This document shows, one piece after another, positions 1 to 8,288 of a stretch of DNA of 64,000 bases. The translations under genes were made by a program, and so were the position numbers. Numbering within the stretch: position 1 is the stretch's first letter; each line of letters opens with the position of its first letter. The notes under the pieces are model-generated. The model searched no databases. It was given only the letters and a program-made list of their open reading frames with translations, and was not told where the DNA came from. Source of the DNA: CAYVVT01 sp964454335 (lineage in GTDB: Bacteria; Fidelibacterota; UBA8477; JABMPR01); NCBI GenBank assembly GCA_964454335.1, contig CAYVVT010000001.1:62001-126000 (forward strand). The letters are read 5' to 3'.

Positions 1-1
1 A

Positions 2-472
2 TCCGTGTTCAGGGAAAAAGCCCAGCTCATTGGTGGCTTTGATGAGGATATGCGCCATTATGGCGGTGAAGATATGGAATTTGCCTACAGAATGCGTTTG
101 GCCGACCAGGGGGTCATCAAATTTCAACCATTGGCAGTCACCTTCCACCAGCACCGCTCATTCAGGGACACGCTGTTGCTTTTGCGGGAATATGGACGAG
201 AAGTTTTACCTTATCTGGAGATAAAACATCCAGACATACGATTAAAACTTGCCAGCAGGTTCATCAGGGCAAAAGAAAGGGACAAAGGGGGTTTTGCTCA
301 AAAGGTTGCACAAACAGGCACCGCTATAGCCCTCAGGAGCCCCTTTGTTTTCCTTGCAAGGGGAATAAGGCTGATATCACCGAGCTTCATCGCCTTCCCT
401 ATGATAAAGTATATAATGCTATACAATGTTCTAAGCGGATACAGACAGCAAATGAAGCCAGGTAAGAGCTAG
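2..472 (+). CDS. Glycosyltransferase family 2-like, C-terminal part (5' truncated by window edge)
   Basis: The reading frame is open from the first bases of the window, so the N-terminal nucleotide-sugar binding half lies outside. The visible part has the GGFDEDMRHYGGEDMEFAYR signature, matching the 'GGFDE...GGED.E...R' acceptor-side region of GT-A fold family 2 glycosyltransferases. A helical, basic C-terminal tail with two hydrophobic stretches (about residues 105-145) could sit at the membrane. It is convergent with pepF, and the two stops overlap by 4 bp. The donor and acceptor sugars cannot be told from this fragment; a role in surface polysaccharide or protein glycosylation is likely. 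Confidence 0.75.
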   Translation, partial: SVFREKAQLIGGFDEDMRHYGGEDMEFAYRMRLADQGVIKFQPLAVTFHQHRSFRDTLLLLREYGREVLPYLEIKHPDIRLKLASRFIRAKERDKGGFAQKVAQTGTAIALRSPFVFLARGIRLISPSFIAFPMIKYIMLYNVLSGYRQQMKPGKS

Positions 473-2253
473 AGCAGCTTCTCGAGACTGTCTATGAGAC
501 CCTCGATATAGGCAAAACTCTTTCGCCAGAAATCCACCTGGCTGATATCTGCACCAACAAGTGAAGTCAGGAACTGTGGGCTAGCAGAGCTGCCCATGGA
601 GAGGAACTTCTTATAACCGGGGTTGAAGCCAGAACCGTCTTCCAGGTATTTCTGATAAAGACCCAGGACAAGAAGATTTCCAAAATTGTAGGCATAGACA
701 TAAAAGGGAACACTGTAGATATGAGGGATGCTGGACCACTCCCAGCGGAACTCCGGTGTAATCTTTACACTGTCTCCAAACATCTGCTCGAGTTCACCAG
801 TATATAGTTCACAGAGATCATCGCTGCTCTGCAGGTGCTCCCCGATCCTCTCATGACTACCAAGTTCAAAACGGGAGAACATATTCTGCCGGTGACTGGA
901 AGCGAAAATATCCTCCAGCTTGTTGGTCAGAAGTGAGATCTTCACGGCCTTGTCGCTTTCCTGTTTCAGGAAATGATCCGTGAGCAGCATCTCTGAGAAG
1001 ATCGAAGCCGTTTCAGCCAGGGGAAGGATGGAGTGGTAATTGATCAGCTTCTGTTCACTGGAGTACATAGCATGGATCGCATGACCCAGCTCGTGGGCCA
1101 GGGTGGCCACATCGCGGATCTTTCCGGTATAATTCAAGAAAACGTAGGGCTTCAGACCCGGTGTTGAGCTGGCACAGAATGCACCACCACGTTTCCCGGG
1201 AAGCACAGGCGCGTCGATGCGATTCTCCTCGAACATCTGAAATGCCAGATCACGGAACTCACCATCGAAGCCACCGAATGCTGACAGCACCAATTCCCGG
1301 GCATCATCAAAGTTGTAGGCACGTGATGCTTCAGGCAGCGGCGCATAAATATCCGCCAGGGTCATTTCAGGCAGGTCGAGCAGCTTTTTCTTGATCTCAT
1401 AGTAACGCTGCACCAGAGGATAGGATTCTGTGGTAACGTCATTCAGCGCTTGAACAGCATCGTCAGCAAGATCGTTATGACTGTTCATTGCACTGATGGG
1501 CGCTCGATATCCACGGACGCCCACTTCGATCCCATAATCCTTGACGATGGAGTTATACAGATGAGTGAAGATCAATTTGTTTTCTGCGTAGCGCCCGAAG
1601 AACATTTCCATGGCCCGACTGCGTACATCTGGATCAGGGTGTTGACGCAAGGCGCGCAGCTGATCGCCATTGAGTTTCTGGATCTCACCATCCAGCTCGA
1701 AATCGAATTGAAAAGAAGCGGTCAATTCATTATAAAGTTTCTGGTGTGCCGTAACACCGTTGAGGTCCTTGAGATTGATGACCTGCTCTTCTTTTTCAGT
1801 GAGATTATAGCGCGCGTTGCGGCGGATTTTATCCAGCTTATACGCGTAGTCCGTCAGGATCGGTTGATTCTCAAAGCGGCTGAAATCCTCCTCTGTGAGC
1901 GCTCCGAGTTCAAGATTGAAGAAGAGCATCTGGTTATGAAGCAATGACGAAGCCTCATCCACACGGGCCACCAGAGCCTTGACATCATCATCGCTGGTAT
2001 CGACGGAGAACAGTAGGTGTGCATACTGGTTCAAGCGGTAGACCGGACCATTGATCACCTCTCTTTCGGCATAGGCCGCGGCAAGCTTTTCCGCAGAGAG
2101 CGTGGCTAGCTTCCCCCTGTAGCGCTCCATGAAGACGGTAACCTTGTTCTGTGCCTCCTCAAGCACGATATCGATCTGGGGATCATCAATCCCGGAAAAG
2201 AGCTCGGAAAGATCCCAACGAATTTCCTCAGCACCCGTTCTGGTGTCAGGCAT
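469..2253 (-). CDS. pepF: Oligoendopeptidase F (M3 family zinc metallopeptidase)
   Basis: This cytoplasmic zinc peptidase of 594 residues cleaves short peptides and probably recycles peptides after proteolysis. The HELGHAIHAMYSS motif near residue 385 holds the two zinc-ligand histidines and the catalytic Glu of M3 peptidases. The N-terminal helical PepF domain and the conserved C-terminal region containing the second zinc-ligand Glu (about 25 residues downstream) are both present, and the length fits the family. I chose the ATG at 2253 because AGAAAGGA lies about 7 nt upstream. A TTG seven codons further up would overlap the stop of the upstream gene and lacks a ribosome site. It follows the BAX-inhibitor-like gene by 17 bp and is probably cotranscribed with it. 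Confidence 0.93.
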   Translation of the reverse strand: MPDTRTGAEEIRWDLSELFSGIDDPQIDIVLEEAQNKVTVFMERYRGKLATLSAEKLAAAYAEREVINGPVYRLNQYAHLLFSVDTSDDDVKALVARVDEASSLLHNQMLFFNLELGALTEEDFSRFENQPILTDYAYKLDKIRRNARYNLTEKEEQVINLKDLNGVTAHQKLYNELTASFQFDFELDGEIQKLNGDQLRALRQHPDPDVRSRAMEMFFGRYAENKLIFTHLYNSIVKDYGIEVGVRGYRAPISAMNSHNDLADDAVQALNDVTTESYPLVQRYYEIKKKLLDLPEMTLADIYAPLPEASRAYNFDDARELVLSAFGGFDGEFRDLAFQMFEENRIDAPVLPGKRGGAFCASSTPGLKPYVFLNYTGKIRDVATLAHELGHAIHAMYSSEQKLINYHSILPLAETASIFSEMLLTDHFLKQESDKAVKISLLTNKLEDIFASSHRQNMFSRFELGSHERIGEHLQSSDDLCELYTGELEQMFGDSVKITPEFRWEWSSIPHIYSVPFYVYAYNFGNLLVLGLYQKYLEDGSGFNPGYKKFLSMGSSASPQFLTSLVGADISQVDFWRKSFAYIEGLIDSLEKLL

Positions 2254-2270
2254 ACGTGTAATCCTTTCTT

Positions 2271-3005
2271 TCAATTATTTCTAAGGCGGGCCAGTAGACG
2301 AAGGATCTCGAGATACAACCAGATCAGGGTCACCATCAAACCGAAAGCTGCGAACCAGTTCATAAAGGCTGGCAGACCGCGCCCCACAGCATGTTCAATA
2401 AAATCAAAATCAAGCAGCAGGTTGAAAGCCGCTATTCCAACGATCACCAGGCTCAAACCGATCCCCAGGGGACTTGAATCAGTCAAAACGCCAACGGGCA
2501 AACCGAACATACCCAGGATCCAGCTAAACAGATAAAACAGAAAAACAGCACCTGTAGCAGCCATTACACCAGCACGCAGTCGTTGTGTTACCCGTATGAT
2601 CCTGAAACGATAGAGCCCCAGCATAACCAGCAGGACCAGGGCTGTTAAGGCAACCGCCTGGACAGGCAGCCCGGGATACAAAAGATGCAGGTAGACTGAG
2701 ACACCACCCAGGACGAGGCCTTCGGCCAGGGCATAGATGGGTGCTGTTATGGGAGCCCAGGCAGGTTTGAAAATGGTGGCAAAAGCGGCGGCCAGCCCAC
2801 CGAAGAGACCGAACATCATCCAGCCCTGGATCGGCGCGGCCTCGTTGAGGAAATTATTCCAGGTATAGGTTGCAGTGATCAAGACCAGCAGGAGCAGTAT
2901 GACGGCCTTGTCGATAACGCCCTTGACACTCATCGTCCCGGCGGTGTTGGAAATTGTCAAGCCGCGTCCAAAGGATTCGCGAAAGACAGGGTTATGGGTT
3001 CTCAT
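2271..3005 (-). CDS. BAX inhibitor-1 / YccA-like integral membrane protein
   Basis: The protein has 244 residues. After a roughly 40-residue hydrophilic N-terminus (MRTHNPVFRES) come seven hydrophobic segments spread through the rest of the chain, typical of the bacterial Bax1-I family (YccA/YbhL), which are proposed proton/calcium leak channels or FtsH modulators. It reads closest to the YccA-like subgroup with the N-terminal 'RTxNPVF' motif. The frame is open further upstream to 3224, but GGAG sits about 10 nt before the ATG at 3005 and the extension is low complexity, so I use the short form. It is transcribed divergently from the GroES-like gene and is followed by pepF. Confidence 0.85.
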   Translation of the reverse strand: MRTHNPVFRESFGRGLTISNTAGTMSVKGVIDKAVILLLLVLITATYTWNNFLNEAAPIQGWMMFGLFGGLAAAFATIFKPAWAPITAPIYALAEGLVLGGVSVYLHLLYPGLPVQAVALTALVLLVMLGLYRFRIIRVTQRLRAGVMAATGAVFLFYLFSWILGMFGLPVGVLTDSSPLGIGLSLVIVGIAAFNLLLDFDFIEHAVGRGLPAFMNWFAAFGLMVTLIWLYLEILRLLARLRNN

Positions 3006-3121
3006 GTATTTGATCTCCGTACAGTTATTTTCATCAGCGGGTAAACGAATTACCGTTAAAAAAGTTGCATTTTCTCGTGGGCGAACAAGTATTTTAGGCC
3101 GCTGAGCGGAAGGATTATAAC

Positions 3122-3520
3122 ATGCCAAAGAAGCTAGAAAACCTGAAAGTGATCGGAGACCGGGTGTTGGTCTATCCGGACAGCGGCCAGGACCGGACAG
3201 CATCCGGCTTATATTTACCGCCAACCGTCACCGAAAAGGAAAATGTACAGAGCGGATACATTGTGGCTGTCGGTCCGGGAACCCCCATGGCCAACACGGA
3301 GTCTGAGGACGACGTGTGGCGCCATCAGGACCAAGGCGAAGTGAAATACCTGCCCCTGGAAGTTGAAGTCGGCGATTATGCACTGTACCTGAAGAAGTAT
3401 GCAGTCGAAATAAAATTTCAGGACGAGAAGTACATCATCGTGCCCATGGCCGGAATACTGGTGGTGGAGCGTGATGAAGGCAAGATCGACCTGTCAAAGA
3501 TCATTGGTGAAGACCTATAA
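3122..3520 (+). CDS. GroES-like co-chaperone (Cpn10 family), elongated and without groEL nearby
   Basis: The 132-residue protein opens with LKVIGDRVLVYPD and continues with ASGLYLPPT and SGYIVAVGPG, the hallmark strands of the Cpn10 fold. It is about 35 residues longer than ordinary GroES. The extra length is an acidic insertion around residues 55-75 and a C-terminal extension (about residues 115-132). There is no groEL next to it, so it is unlikely to be the main GroES. It could cap a distant GroEL or have specialised. AAGGAT precedes the ATG. The DUF1844 gene follows after 9 bp and the pair ends in a hairpin terminator, so they form a two-gene operon. No CIRCE element was seen upstream. Confidence 0.82.
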   Translation: MPKKLENLKVIGDRVLVYPDSGQDRTASGLYLPPTVTEKENVQSGYIVAVGPGTPMANTESEDDVWRHQDQGEVKYLPLEVEVGDYALYLKKYAVEIKFQDEKYIIVPMAGILVVERDEGKIDLSKIIGEDL

Positions 3521-3529
3521 GGAGAGGAA

Positions 3530-3916
3530 ATGAGTGAAGAGCAGAAACTGAGCAAGGATGATCTATTCATGTTGTTGCTGACCCAACTTTCATCCGGTGT
3601 CTGGGTACAGCTGGGCAAGTTGCCGGATCCGGCCACCAACAAGATCAGTCGGAACCTGGAGGCGGCATCCATGACCATCGACATCATCGACGCCCTGGCC
3701 GAGAAGACAAAGGGCAACCTGAACGAGGACCAGGACCAGTTCCTCTCTGGCACATTGTCGCAACTGAAAATGAACTACCTTGAAGAGATGAAGAAGCCAG
3801 ATCCTGTTTCGGAAGCTAAAAAACCTGAAGCAAGCATGCAGCAGGAAAAACCGGATGACTCCAAATCCAAGGAGGACGCTGAGGAAGAAACAGCGGAAGC
3901 CCCCCCGGAAGAATAA
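3530..3916 (+). CDS. DUF1844 domain protein
   Basis: The 128-residue protein begins with DDLFMLLLTQLSSGVWVQLGK, followed by a helical stretch including MTIDIIDALAEKTKGNL and NEDQDQFLSGTLSQLKMNY. This is the pattern of DUF1844, a small all-helical domain found across many phyla. The last 45 residues are acidic, rich in Glu/Lys/Pro and probably disordered. A strong AAGGAGAGG ribosome site overlaps the end of the GroES-like gene, so translation is likely coupled. The biochemical function of the family is not established. Confidence 0.85.
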   Translation: MSEEQKLSKDDLFMLLLTQLSSGVWVQLGKLPDPATNKISRNLEAASMTIDIIDALAEKTKGNLNEDQDQFLSGTLSQLKMNYLEEMKKPDPVSEAKKPEASMQQEKPDDSKSKEDAEEETAEAPPEE

Positions 3917-3940
3917 AGACCGATTTACTGAATGAAATAG

Positions 3941-3966
3941 GGGCTCCTAGCTGGAGCCCTTCTTTA
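3941..3966 (+). terminator. Rho-independent terminator after the GroES-like/DUF1844 operon
   Basis: A perfect 7-bp stem (GGGCTCC/GGAGCCC) with a 5-nt loop is followed by TTCTTT, 24 bp after the DUF1844 stop. The stop codon of the minus-strand lycopene cyclase remnant lies inside this hairpin. Confidence 0.8.
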
Positions 3967-4297
3967 TTGGTAACAGGCGATAACGTTCAGAGCGCGCGAC
4001 ATTCATGGACAATAGCGCCAGACCATAGATGAAATCTTCAGCAGGGATGGTCAGCAACCGGAGCCAGAGATTTTGGGCGTTGTCGTACCAGACCACAGCA
4101 ACATGCAACCAGGAACCGGTCAGCAACCCGTTCACAACAATAAAAGGAACGGAGTAGACAAGTAAATAGGTTAGTGCCAGATAGACGGCGTATGGTTGGG
4201 TCCTGCGAATGAACTGACAGAATAAGAATCCAGAGGCCACAAGGCTGGCGGTCACAGTGTTTAAGCGTGGATAACTTATAACTGCCAGGGCAAACAA
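3947..4297 (-). pseudogene. Lycopene cyclase-domain protein, 5'-truncated remnant
   Basis: The last 85 residues strongly resemble the C-terminal half of bacterial/archaeal CrtYcd-type lycopene cyclase domain proteins: hydrophobic helices, PFIVVNGLLTG, then VVWYDNAQNLWLRL and the family signature IPAEDFIYGLALLSMNV. A full gene of this type encodes about 220-240 residues with two repeated domains; here only about one remains. The only initiation codon is a TTG without a ribosome site. The frame stays open upstream to a TAA near 4391, just before the lipocalin terminator. I read this as a gene that lost its 5' half. A functional single-domain subunit is the alternative. Confidence 0.6.
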
Positions 4298-4410
4298 GAC
4301 AATCCCGGAGGGGCGATAGCGAAGGCAGGTGCACAGCAGTTGCGGTTTTGTCTTACTCAGCTTGGGGCAACACAGAAACTTATATGTTACGCTTTACTTC
4401 ATGAGAATGA

Positions 4411-4435
4411 AAAGCCCCGTTAAAAACGGGGCTTT
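4411..4435 (-). terminator. Terminator of the lipocalin gene
   Basis: The perfect inverted repeat AAAGCCCCGT/ACGGGGCTTT with a 5-nt loop lies 25 bp past the lipocalin stop, with TTTTC on the minus-strand side. A second hairpin (CCAGGAC/GTCCTGG, 4438-4457), followed by TTTTT on the plus strand, lies directly beside it, so the spot may stop transcription in both directions. Confidence 0.75.
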
Positions 4436-4460
4436 CGCCAGGACTGAACGGTCCTGGTTT

Positions 4461-4994
4461 TTATTTCAGGTTTTGGTGCTGGTCTACGTAGATAAGGTCA
4501 TCTGTCTGGAATCCCTCAGAGGCGGCGATCTCGAGCAGGGGCTGGAGAATAGAATCGGGCATGCTGGGTTGACGACACAAAACCCAGAGATACTTGGGTG
4601 AATCTCCAGCAATCAGAGCATAACCATATTCCTCCTGGTCCAAGGCCATAATGTTATAGCCACCATAGAAGGGCCAAAAGAACGTAACCTTGAGGCGGCC
4701 TACATTATTTGGCCCGGCAAATTTAGCGCTGCCATTCGCTTCTTTCCAGCGATGTCCAGCCTCGTCGAAACCCCTGTTCAACACCGCAACAACCCCCTCA
4801 TCCTTCATAGAATAGGTTGCGGTGACATTTGACAAACCCCTTTCGAAAGAATGATCCATCCTTGCGATCTCATACCAGGTACCAAGGTAACGGCTCAACT
4901 CAAAACCGCTTATTGCAGGATAAGAATCTTTTGCCAGTAAAGGGATCAACATGACAGCCAGAAGGATCCCAAACCACAAGTACAATCTGCGCAT
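4461..4994 (-). CDS. blc: Lipocalin family protein (Blc-like), exported
   Basis: The protein has 177 residues. An N-terminal hydrophobic signal (MRRLYLWFGILLAVML) is followed by the lipocalin first signature YLGTWYEIARMDHSFERG, then alternating beta-strands and a C-terminal LWVLCRQPSMPD segment as in bacterial lipocalin Blc. Blc proteins bind fatty acids or lysophospholipids in the envelope. No lipobox cysteine is evident, so it may be periplasmic rather than a lipoprotein. The ATG at 4994 has GGGAG about 8 nt upstream; the TTG five codons earlier was rejected. It stands alone between remnants, with its own terminator. Confidence 0.85.
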   Translation of the reverse strand: MRRLYLWFGILLAVMLIPLLAKDSYPAISGFELSRYLGTWYEIARMDHSFERGLSNVTATYSMKDEGVVAVLNRGFDEAGHRWKEANGSAKFAGPNNVGRLKVTFFWPFYGGYNIMALDQEEYGYALIAGDSPKYLWVLCRQPSMPDSILQPLLEIAASEGFQTDDLIYVDQHQNLK

Positions 4995-5028
4995 AACAAA
5001 ATCTCCCAATCAATATTATCGAGCGTTA

Positions 5029-5436
5029 TCATTTTAAATTTGCGTCTATCCATACTGGGACAGGACGCCGCCGGGCCCACCGGGTCAATCTGAGCTTCTC
5101 GCCGATATAGAAATTTCGATAGACCTTTACCGCATCACCCTGGACATGGAAATGTTCAGGCATGACTTGAGGAAATGCGCTGAGACCATTATCCGGATAA
5201 TTGAACGCCCTTATCTCATGAACGATGCTGATGGATCGGTGATCAGTTACCTTGCAGTAACGATAGCGATAATCCTTGTTGAATTCCAGTGTCAGATTTG
5301 GCTAGATCACATAAGTGCGGAGCTCCAGCTTATCGATTTACCAGCGCATCTCTTTTCCAAACCGAAGCCACGGTAAGATGAAGTAGAGCGGCAGGCAGGA
5401 AAAATTAAGGGCAACCCGCGGAGACAAGAAAACAGC
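5029..5436 (-). pseudogene. Probable degraded coding region, function unknown
   Basis: The minus strand keeps a coherent frame for about 135 codons interrupted only by a TAA (5338-5340) and a TAG (5302-5304), and it ends with a TGA at 5029. The last 91 codons are open and protein-like: LTLEFNKDYRYRYCKVTD near the start, EKLRLTRWARRRPVPVWID near the end. No acceptable start codon or ribosome site precedes the long open part. I could not match it to a family. Two stops in about 135 codons is fewer than chance would give but not decisive, so this is a tentative call. Confidence 0.35.
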
Positions 5437-6075
5437 TTAAGGCCACAGTGAAACCGCGAAGGGTGAGAAAAACCCACCCAGAGACAGCTAATGAGCACTA
5501 TTAATGCATAATTAGTATTTAACGCCTATTATGTTGATGGTTTGCGCATTCAAAATAACATTACTATTCCATGCTCTTGTCTATAGATGCTTTGTTGGCG
5601 GGGTTCACAGAATTGATGTGAAGTATACCGGAAACCATCACAAGACATCGTTTATATACCAGCCGATGAAACGGTGGAACCCTTTCCGGGAAAACTGGCG
5701 GTCTGTTCGATCAGGCGGTTCCAGAGATATTTTACAGCAAAGGTTTAATCTATAAGTGTTGGCGCTGATGAAAAAAGAAACAGTGATGTAAGAATAGTGA
5801 AGGATACCTCGCGACCATAATTCTCAGTGGCTTTGGGCCATTGCAACGGGTGTAGAAATTAATCCAACCAGATGAGTGGAACTCCTTTGAGGCAAGGTGA
5901 AACGCAAGACAAGAAAAAAGCCCACAAATTGCTTAACGCACCTGTGAGACAGGGCTGTGTACATGAATTAGATTGAGGTTAGTGAAAGAACGACAACTGG
6001 TCGCATCAACCAATGAGCAGATCAGGTACACGCACAGCGAGTAAAAAGAGAAGTTTTTGTGCACTAAAAAATAAG
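5437..6075. other. Gene-poor stretch without recognisable features
   Basis: About 640 bases, more AT-rich than the surroundings. Only short frames with unlikely composition occur on either strand. I see no tRNA-like fold, strong terminator, or repeat shared with the rest of the window. It may be decayed DNA continuous with the degraded frame at 5029-5436, or it may carry the promoter region of upstream genes. Confidence 0.5.
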
Positions 6076-6591
6076 TTAAGAGTTTAATGTTTTAGCATAC
6101 AGCCATTGGTCAAGAGTTTTGTTATTCTTGACCACGCTGGAAAGCATAATACCTTCGAGCTTAAATCCCGATTTTTCAAGGACACGGGCCGAAGCAGGAT
6201 TATTTGTGTACGGTTCGGCAAAAATGCGTTTTAGTTTTTTGTGTTCAAACCCCCATTCGGATAAAAGTGTTACCGCCTTGGTCATAATGCCTTGACCCCA
6301 GAAAGGCTCAGCAAGCCAGTAGCCCATTTCCGCTGAATAGCGATGAACATCAGATCCGGGATGCAGACCAATTCCACCAATAGGCCCGTCAGAACACGCA
6401 ATTGCAAAAACATGAGGATCGGAAGTTTTGGTCATATCGCAGAGAAATGTCTCTGCATCAGTCAGAGTATAAGGATGCGGAAATCCATCTCGAAGCTGCA
6501 ACCAGATCTTACGATTATTGGCATAGCGTGCTAAGTCGTCAGCATCAGATAACCGCCAGGCACGGATCTCAAACTCTCCAAAACGGATCAT
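6076..6591 (-). CDS. GNAT acetyltransferase, RimJ/RimL-like
   Basis: The 171-residue protein has the RimJ/RimL layout: an N-terminal RAWRLSDADDLARYANN segment, GYWLAEPFWGQGIMTKA giving the acetyl-CoA pyrophosphate loop (consensus Q/R-x-x-G-x-G/A), and NPASARVLEKSGFKLEG near the C-terminus. The likely reaction is N-acetylation of a protein amino terminus or small amine. Its start overlaps the stop of the second GNAT upstream (ATGA), which implies coupled translation. Confidence 0.88.
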   Translation of the reverse strand: MIRFGEFEIRAWRLSDADDLARYANNRKIWLQLRDGFPHPYTLTDAETFLCDMTKTSDPHVFAIACSDGPIGGIGLHPGSDVHRYSAEMGYWLAEPFWGQGIMTKAVTLLSEWGFEHKKLKRIFAEPYTNNPASARVLEKSGFKLEGIMLSSVVKNNKTLDQWLYAKTLNS

Positions 6592-7040
6592 GTGTTTACC
6601 TCAAGACCTTTCACAAAAACGCTCTGTTCCTTGAGCAACTCATAACCACGATCAAGGTAGAATCGATGTGCATCCTTTCGCATGATTCGACTTCTGACCC
6701 TGACAAGGGAAATGCCGGAATTAATCGCAGTTGATTCCAACGCTGACAATAATTTCGAACCAATGCCCAGTCCACGAGATTCTTCCGCTATAACAAGACC
6801 GCCGATTTCCAGAAAGGGTTCGGATACAAGCGTTGTCACCGGGTAACCATGGATCCATCCAAGCACCTGTCGGTTCTCGTCCTGTGCTACGAAAAGCAGG
6901 TGATCCTCTTCCTTGATGATCGTTTCCAGGCGCCGCCGGAAAGCCTTTCTGTTCTCAGGATAACCCAGTTCCCGAGATAAGGAACGGAGCTGCTCGGAAT
7001 CCGATGCCAGCGCTACCCTGATCTGTATTGTAATATTCAA
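6588..7040 (-). CDS. GNAT acetyltransferase
   Basis: The 150-residue protein has the GNAT motif IAEESRGLGIGSKLLSALES for acetyl-CoA binding and a C-terminal DAHRFYLDRGYELLKEQSVF segment typical of small aminoglycoside/amine acetyltransferase-like proteins. The start is uncertain: it opens with TTG, and the nearest purine-rich tract (GGTGAG) is rather far upstream. The gene lies 12 bp after the DUF1295 gene and overlaps the next GNAT by 4 bp, so three genes probably form one operon. Confidence 0.82.
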   Translation of the reverse strand: MNITIQIRVALASDSEQLRSLSRELGYPENRKAFRRRLETIIKEEDHLLFVAQDENRQVLGWIHGYPVTTLVSEPFLEIGGLVIAEESRGLGIGSKLLSALESTAINSGISLVRVRSRIMRKDAHRFYLDRGYELLKEQSVFVKGLEVNT

Positions 7041-7052
7041 AGGGATGAAATC

Positions 7053-7859
7053 TCACCTATTCTTATCGTCGCGTGGGAACCAGGGAACGAATGCTGCTGT
7101 ACGCGAGATGTAATCGGCATATTCAGGCTTTGTTTCGACAAGCGATCTTTCCAGCAGGGCGACACCGGAGATCCTCACCAACAGGAATGTCATTAGGACA
7201 GGACTGTAAATGGTCCAGAAACCGGATAGAGAAGAAGAAAGGGATAACAGAAAGAAAGCCCACCACTGCAGGGCATCCCCGAAATAATTGGGATGACGGC
7301 TGTAGCGCCAGAAACCATGATCAAGAACCCGGCCAGCATTTTCTGGAATCTTCTTGAAGCGCATCAGCTGACAGTCACCGCCGGCCTCGAAGCTGAAACC
7401 CACCAACCAGAGAAAAACAGCAATATAGTCAAGAAGAACCAGATCTTTGCCCGGACCGCCAAATGCAAGAGCCAGGGGTGCCGAGATAAGCCACATCAGA
7501 AAACCCTGAAGCAGAAAGACCTTGAAGAAGCTGCGCCACCACCAGGCAGGACCGGTATTTTCACGCCATTTCTGATAGCGGTAATCTTCCCCTGCCCCCC
7601 AGTTTCGCAGAAGGATGAAGCCCCCCAGCCTTAAACCCCACAGCGAGACCAGTAGCAGCAACATGCCGGAATGAGGATTCAGCGGCTGGCTGCTCCCCAG
7701 GAAATAGACGAATGCCAGCAGGACGAAACCAGGGCCCCAGAAGATGTCGATTATACTGGCATCCTTAATAATGAGGCTGAAAGCCCACAGCAGGACGATG
7801 AAAGCAAGAGCGAGAAGACCACCGGTAACATATAGATCCATCACACCAGGGTCAGTCAT
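7053..7859 (-). CDS. DUF1295 / steroid 5-alpha-reductase-like membrane protein
   Basis: The 268-residue integral membrane protein has about six or seven hydrophobic helices. Conserved features are IIDIFWGPGFV near residue 38, the WGLRLGGFILLRN segment, and a C-terminal RYSRHPNYFGDALQWWAF motif. That His-Pro-Asn-Tyr-Phe-Gly block marks the DUF1295 / ICMT-like superfamily, whose members are membrane methyltransferases or lipid reductases. The ATG has GCAGGGA upstream. The exact substrate is unknown. It is the first gene of the unit containing the two GNATs. Confidence 0.85.
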   Translation of the reverse strand: MTDPGVMDLYVTGGLLALAFIVLLWAFSLIIKDASIIDIFWGPGFVLLAFVYFLGSSQPLNPHSGMLLLLVSLWGLRLGGFILLRNWGAGEDYRYQKWRENTGPAWWWRSFFKVFLLQGFLMWLISAPLALAFGGPGKDLVLLDYIAVFLWLVGFSFEAGGDCQLMRFKKIPENAGRVLDHGFWRYSRHPNYFGDALQWWAFFLLSLSSSLSGFWTIYSPVLMTFLLVRISGVALLERSLVETKPEYADYISRTAAFVPWFPRDDKNR

Positions 7860-7888
7860 GAGAACAAATCCCTGCCTTAAAACAGAAA

Positions 7889-7910
7889 CCGCACCGATAG
7901 AACGGTGCGG
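7889..7910 (-). terminator. Terminator for the upstream minus-strand unit
   Basis: The perfect 8-bp stem CCGCACCG/CGGTGCGG with a 6-nt loop is followed on the minus strand by TTTCTGTTTT. It separates the DUF1295 operon from the nitrilase-to-membrane-protein unit. Confidence 0.75.
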
Positions 7911-7937
7911 CTCTGACCTGGATACATATTCCGAAAT

Positions 7938-8177
7938 TCATGCTAACTGTTTGGCTAATAGTCGTGCTCTTTCTACAAGATTAATGAATTCAGCATTGTA
8001 TCCAACAGGATCTTCTCCCTGGGAAATCATCATCACCGGGAGAAGCACCCGATCCCTCTGGCACCCTCCTTCCGTGCCGACCCTGACCGGGCTTTCCTGT
8101 TCAACGAACAGGGTATCAGGAAGTTCAGGCACCGGTGCATTGGGTGGAGTGGAATAAAACAGGCCCCAAGCCCTCAA
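7938..8177 (-). CDS. Small hypothetical frame or C-terminal gene remnant
   Basis: This 79-codon frame ends 28 bp before a good terminator, as expected for the last gene of a unit. Its sequence is protein-like: a Pro-rich middle (STPPNAPVPELPDTLF) and a helical C-terminus (YNAEFINLVERARLLAKQLA). The frame stays open about 14 codons above the TTG, to a TAG near 8217, without a better start or ribosome site. It may therefore be the 3' end of a gene whose 5' part has been lost. I do not recognise a family. The remaining bases to 8288 hold nothing else I can identify. Confidence 0.35.
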   Translation of the reverse strand: MRAWGLFYSTPPNAPVPELPDTLFVEQESPVRVGTEGGCQRDRVLLPVMMISQGEDPVGYNAEFINLVERARLLAKQLA

Positions 8178-8288
8178 ACCATTGCTGATAAAGGACTCCA
8201 GGCAGAACCGTCTGTTCTACCGGTGTGGGTTGGGATCGAATTGTTAAGCTTTGAAGCAGAATCCTGCCAGGCAAGCAGGGTGAGGGGC

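Noticed and set aside
1450..1947. A 165-codon plus-strand frame inside pepF
   Set aside because: It is opposite to a clearly coding metallopeptidase gene and has no recognisable motif.
3006..3224. Upstream extension of the BAX-inhibitor-like gene
   Set aside because: It would overlap the divergent GroES-like gene, and a good ribosome site precedes the ATG at 3005.
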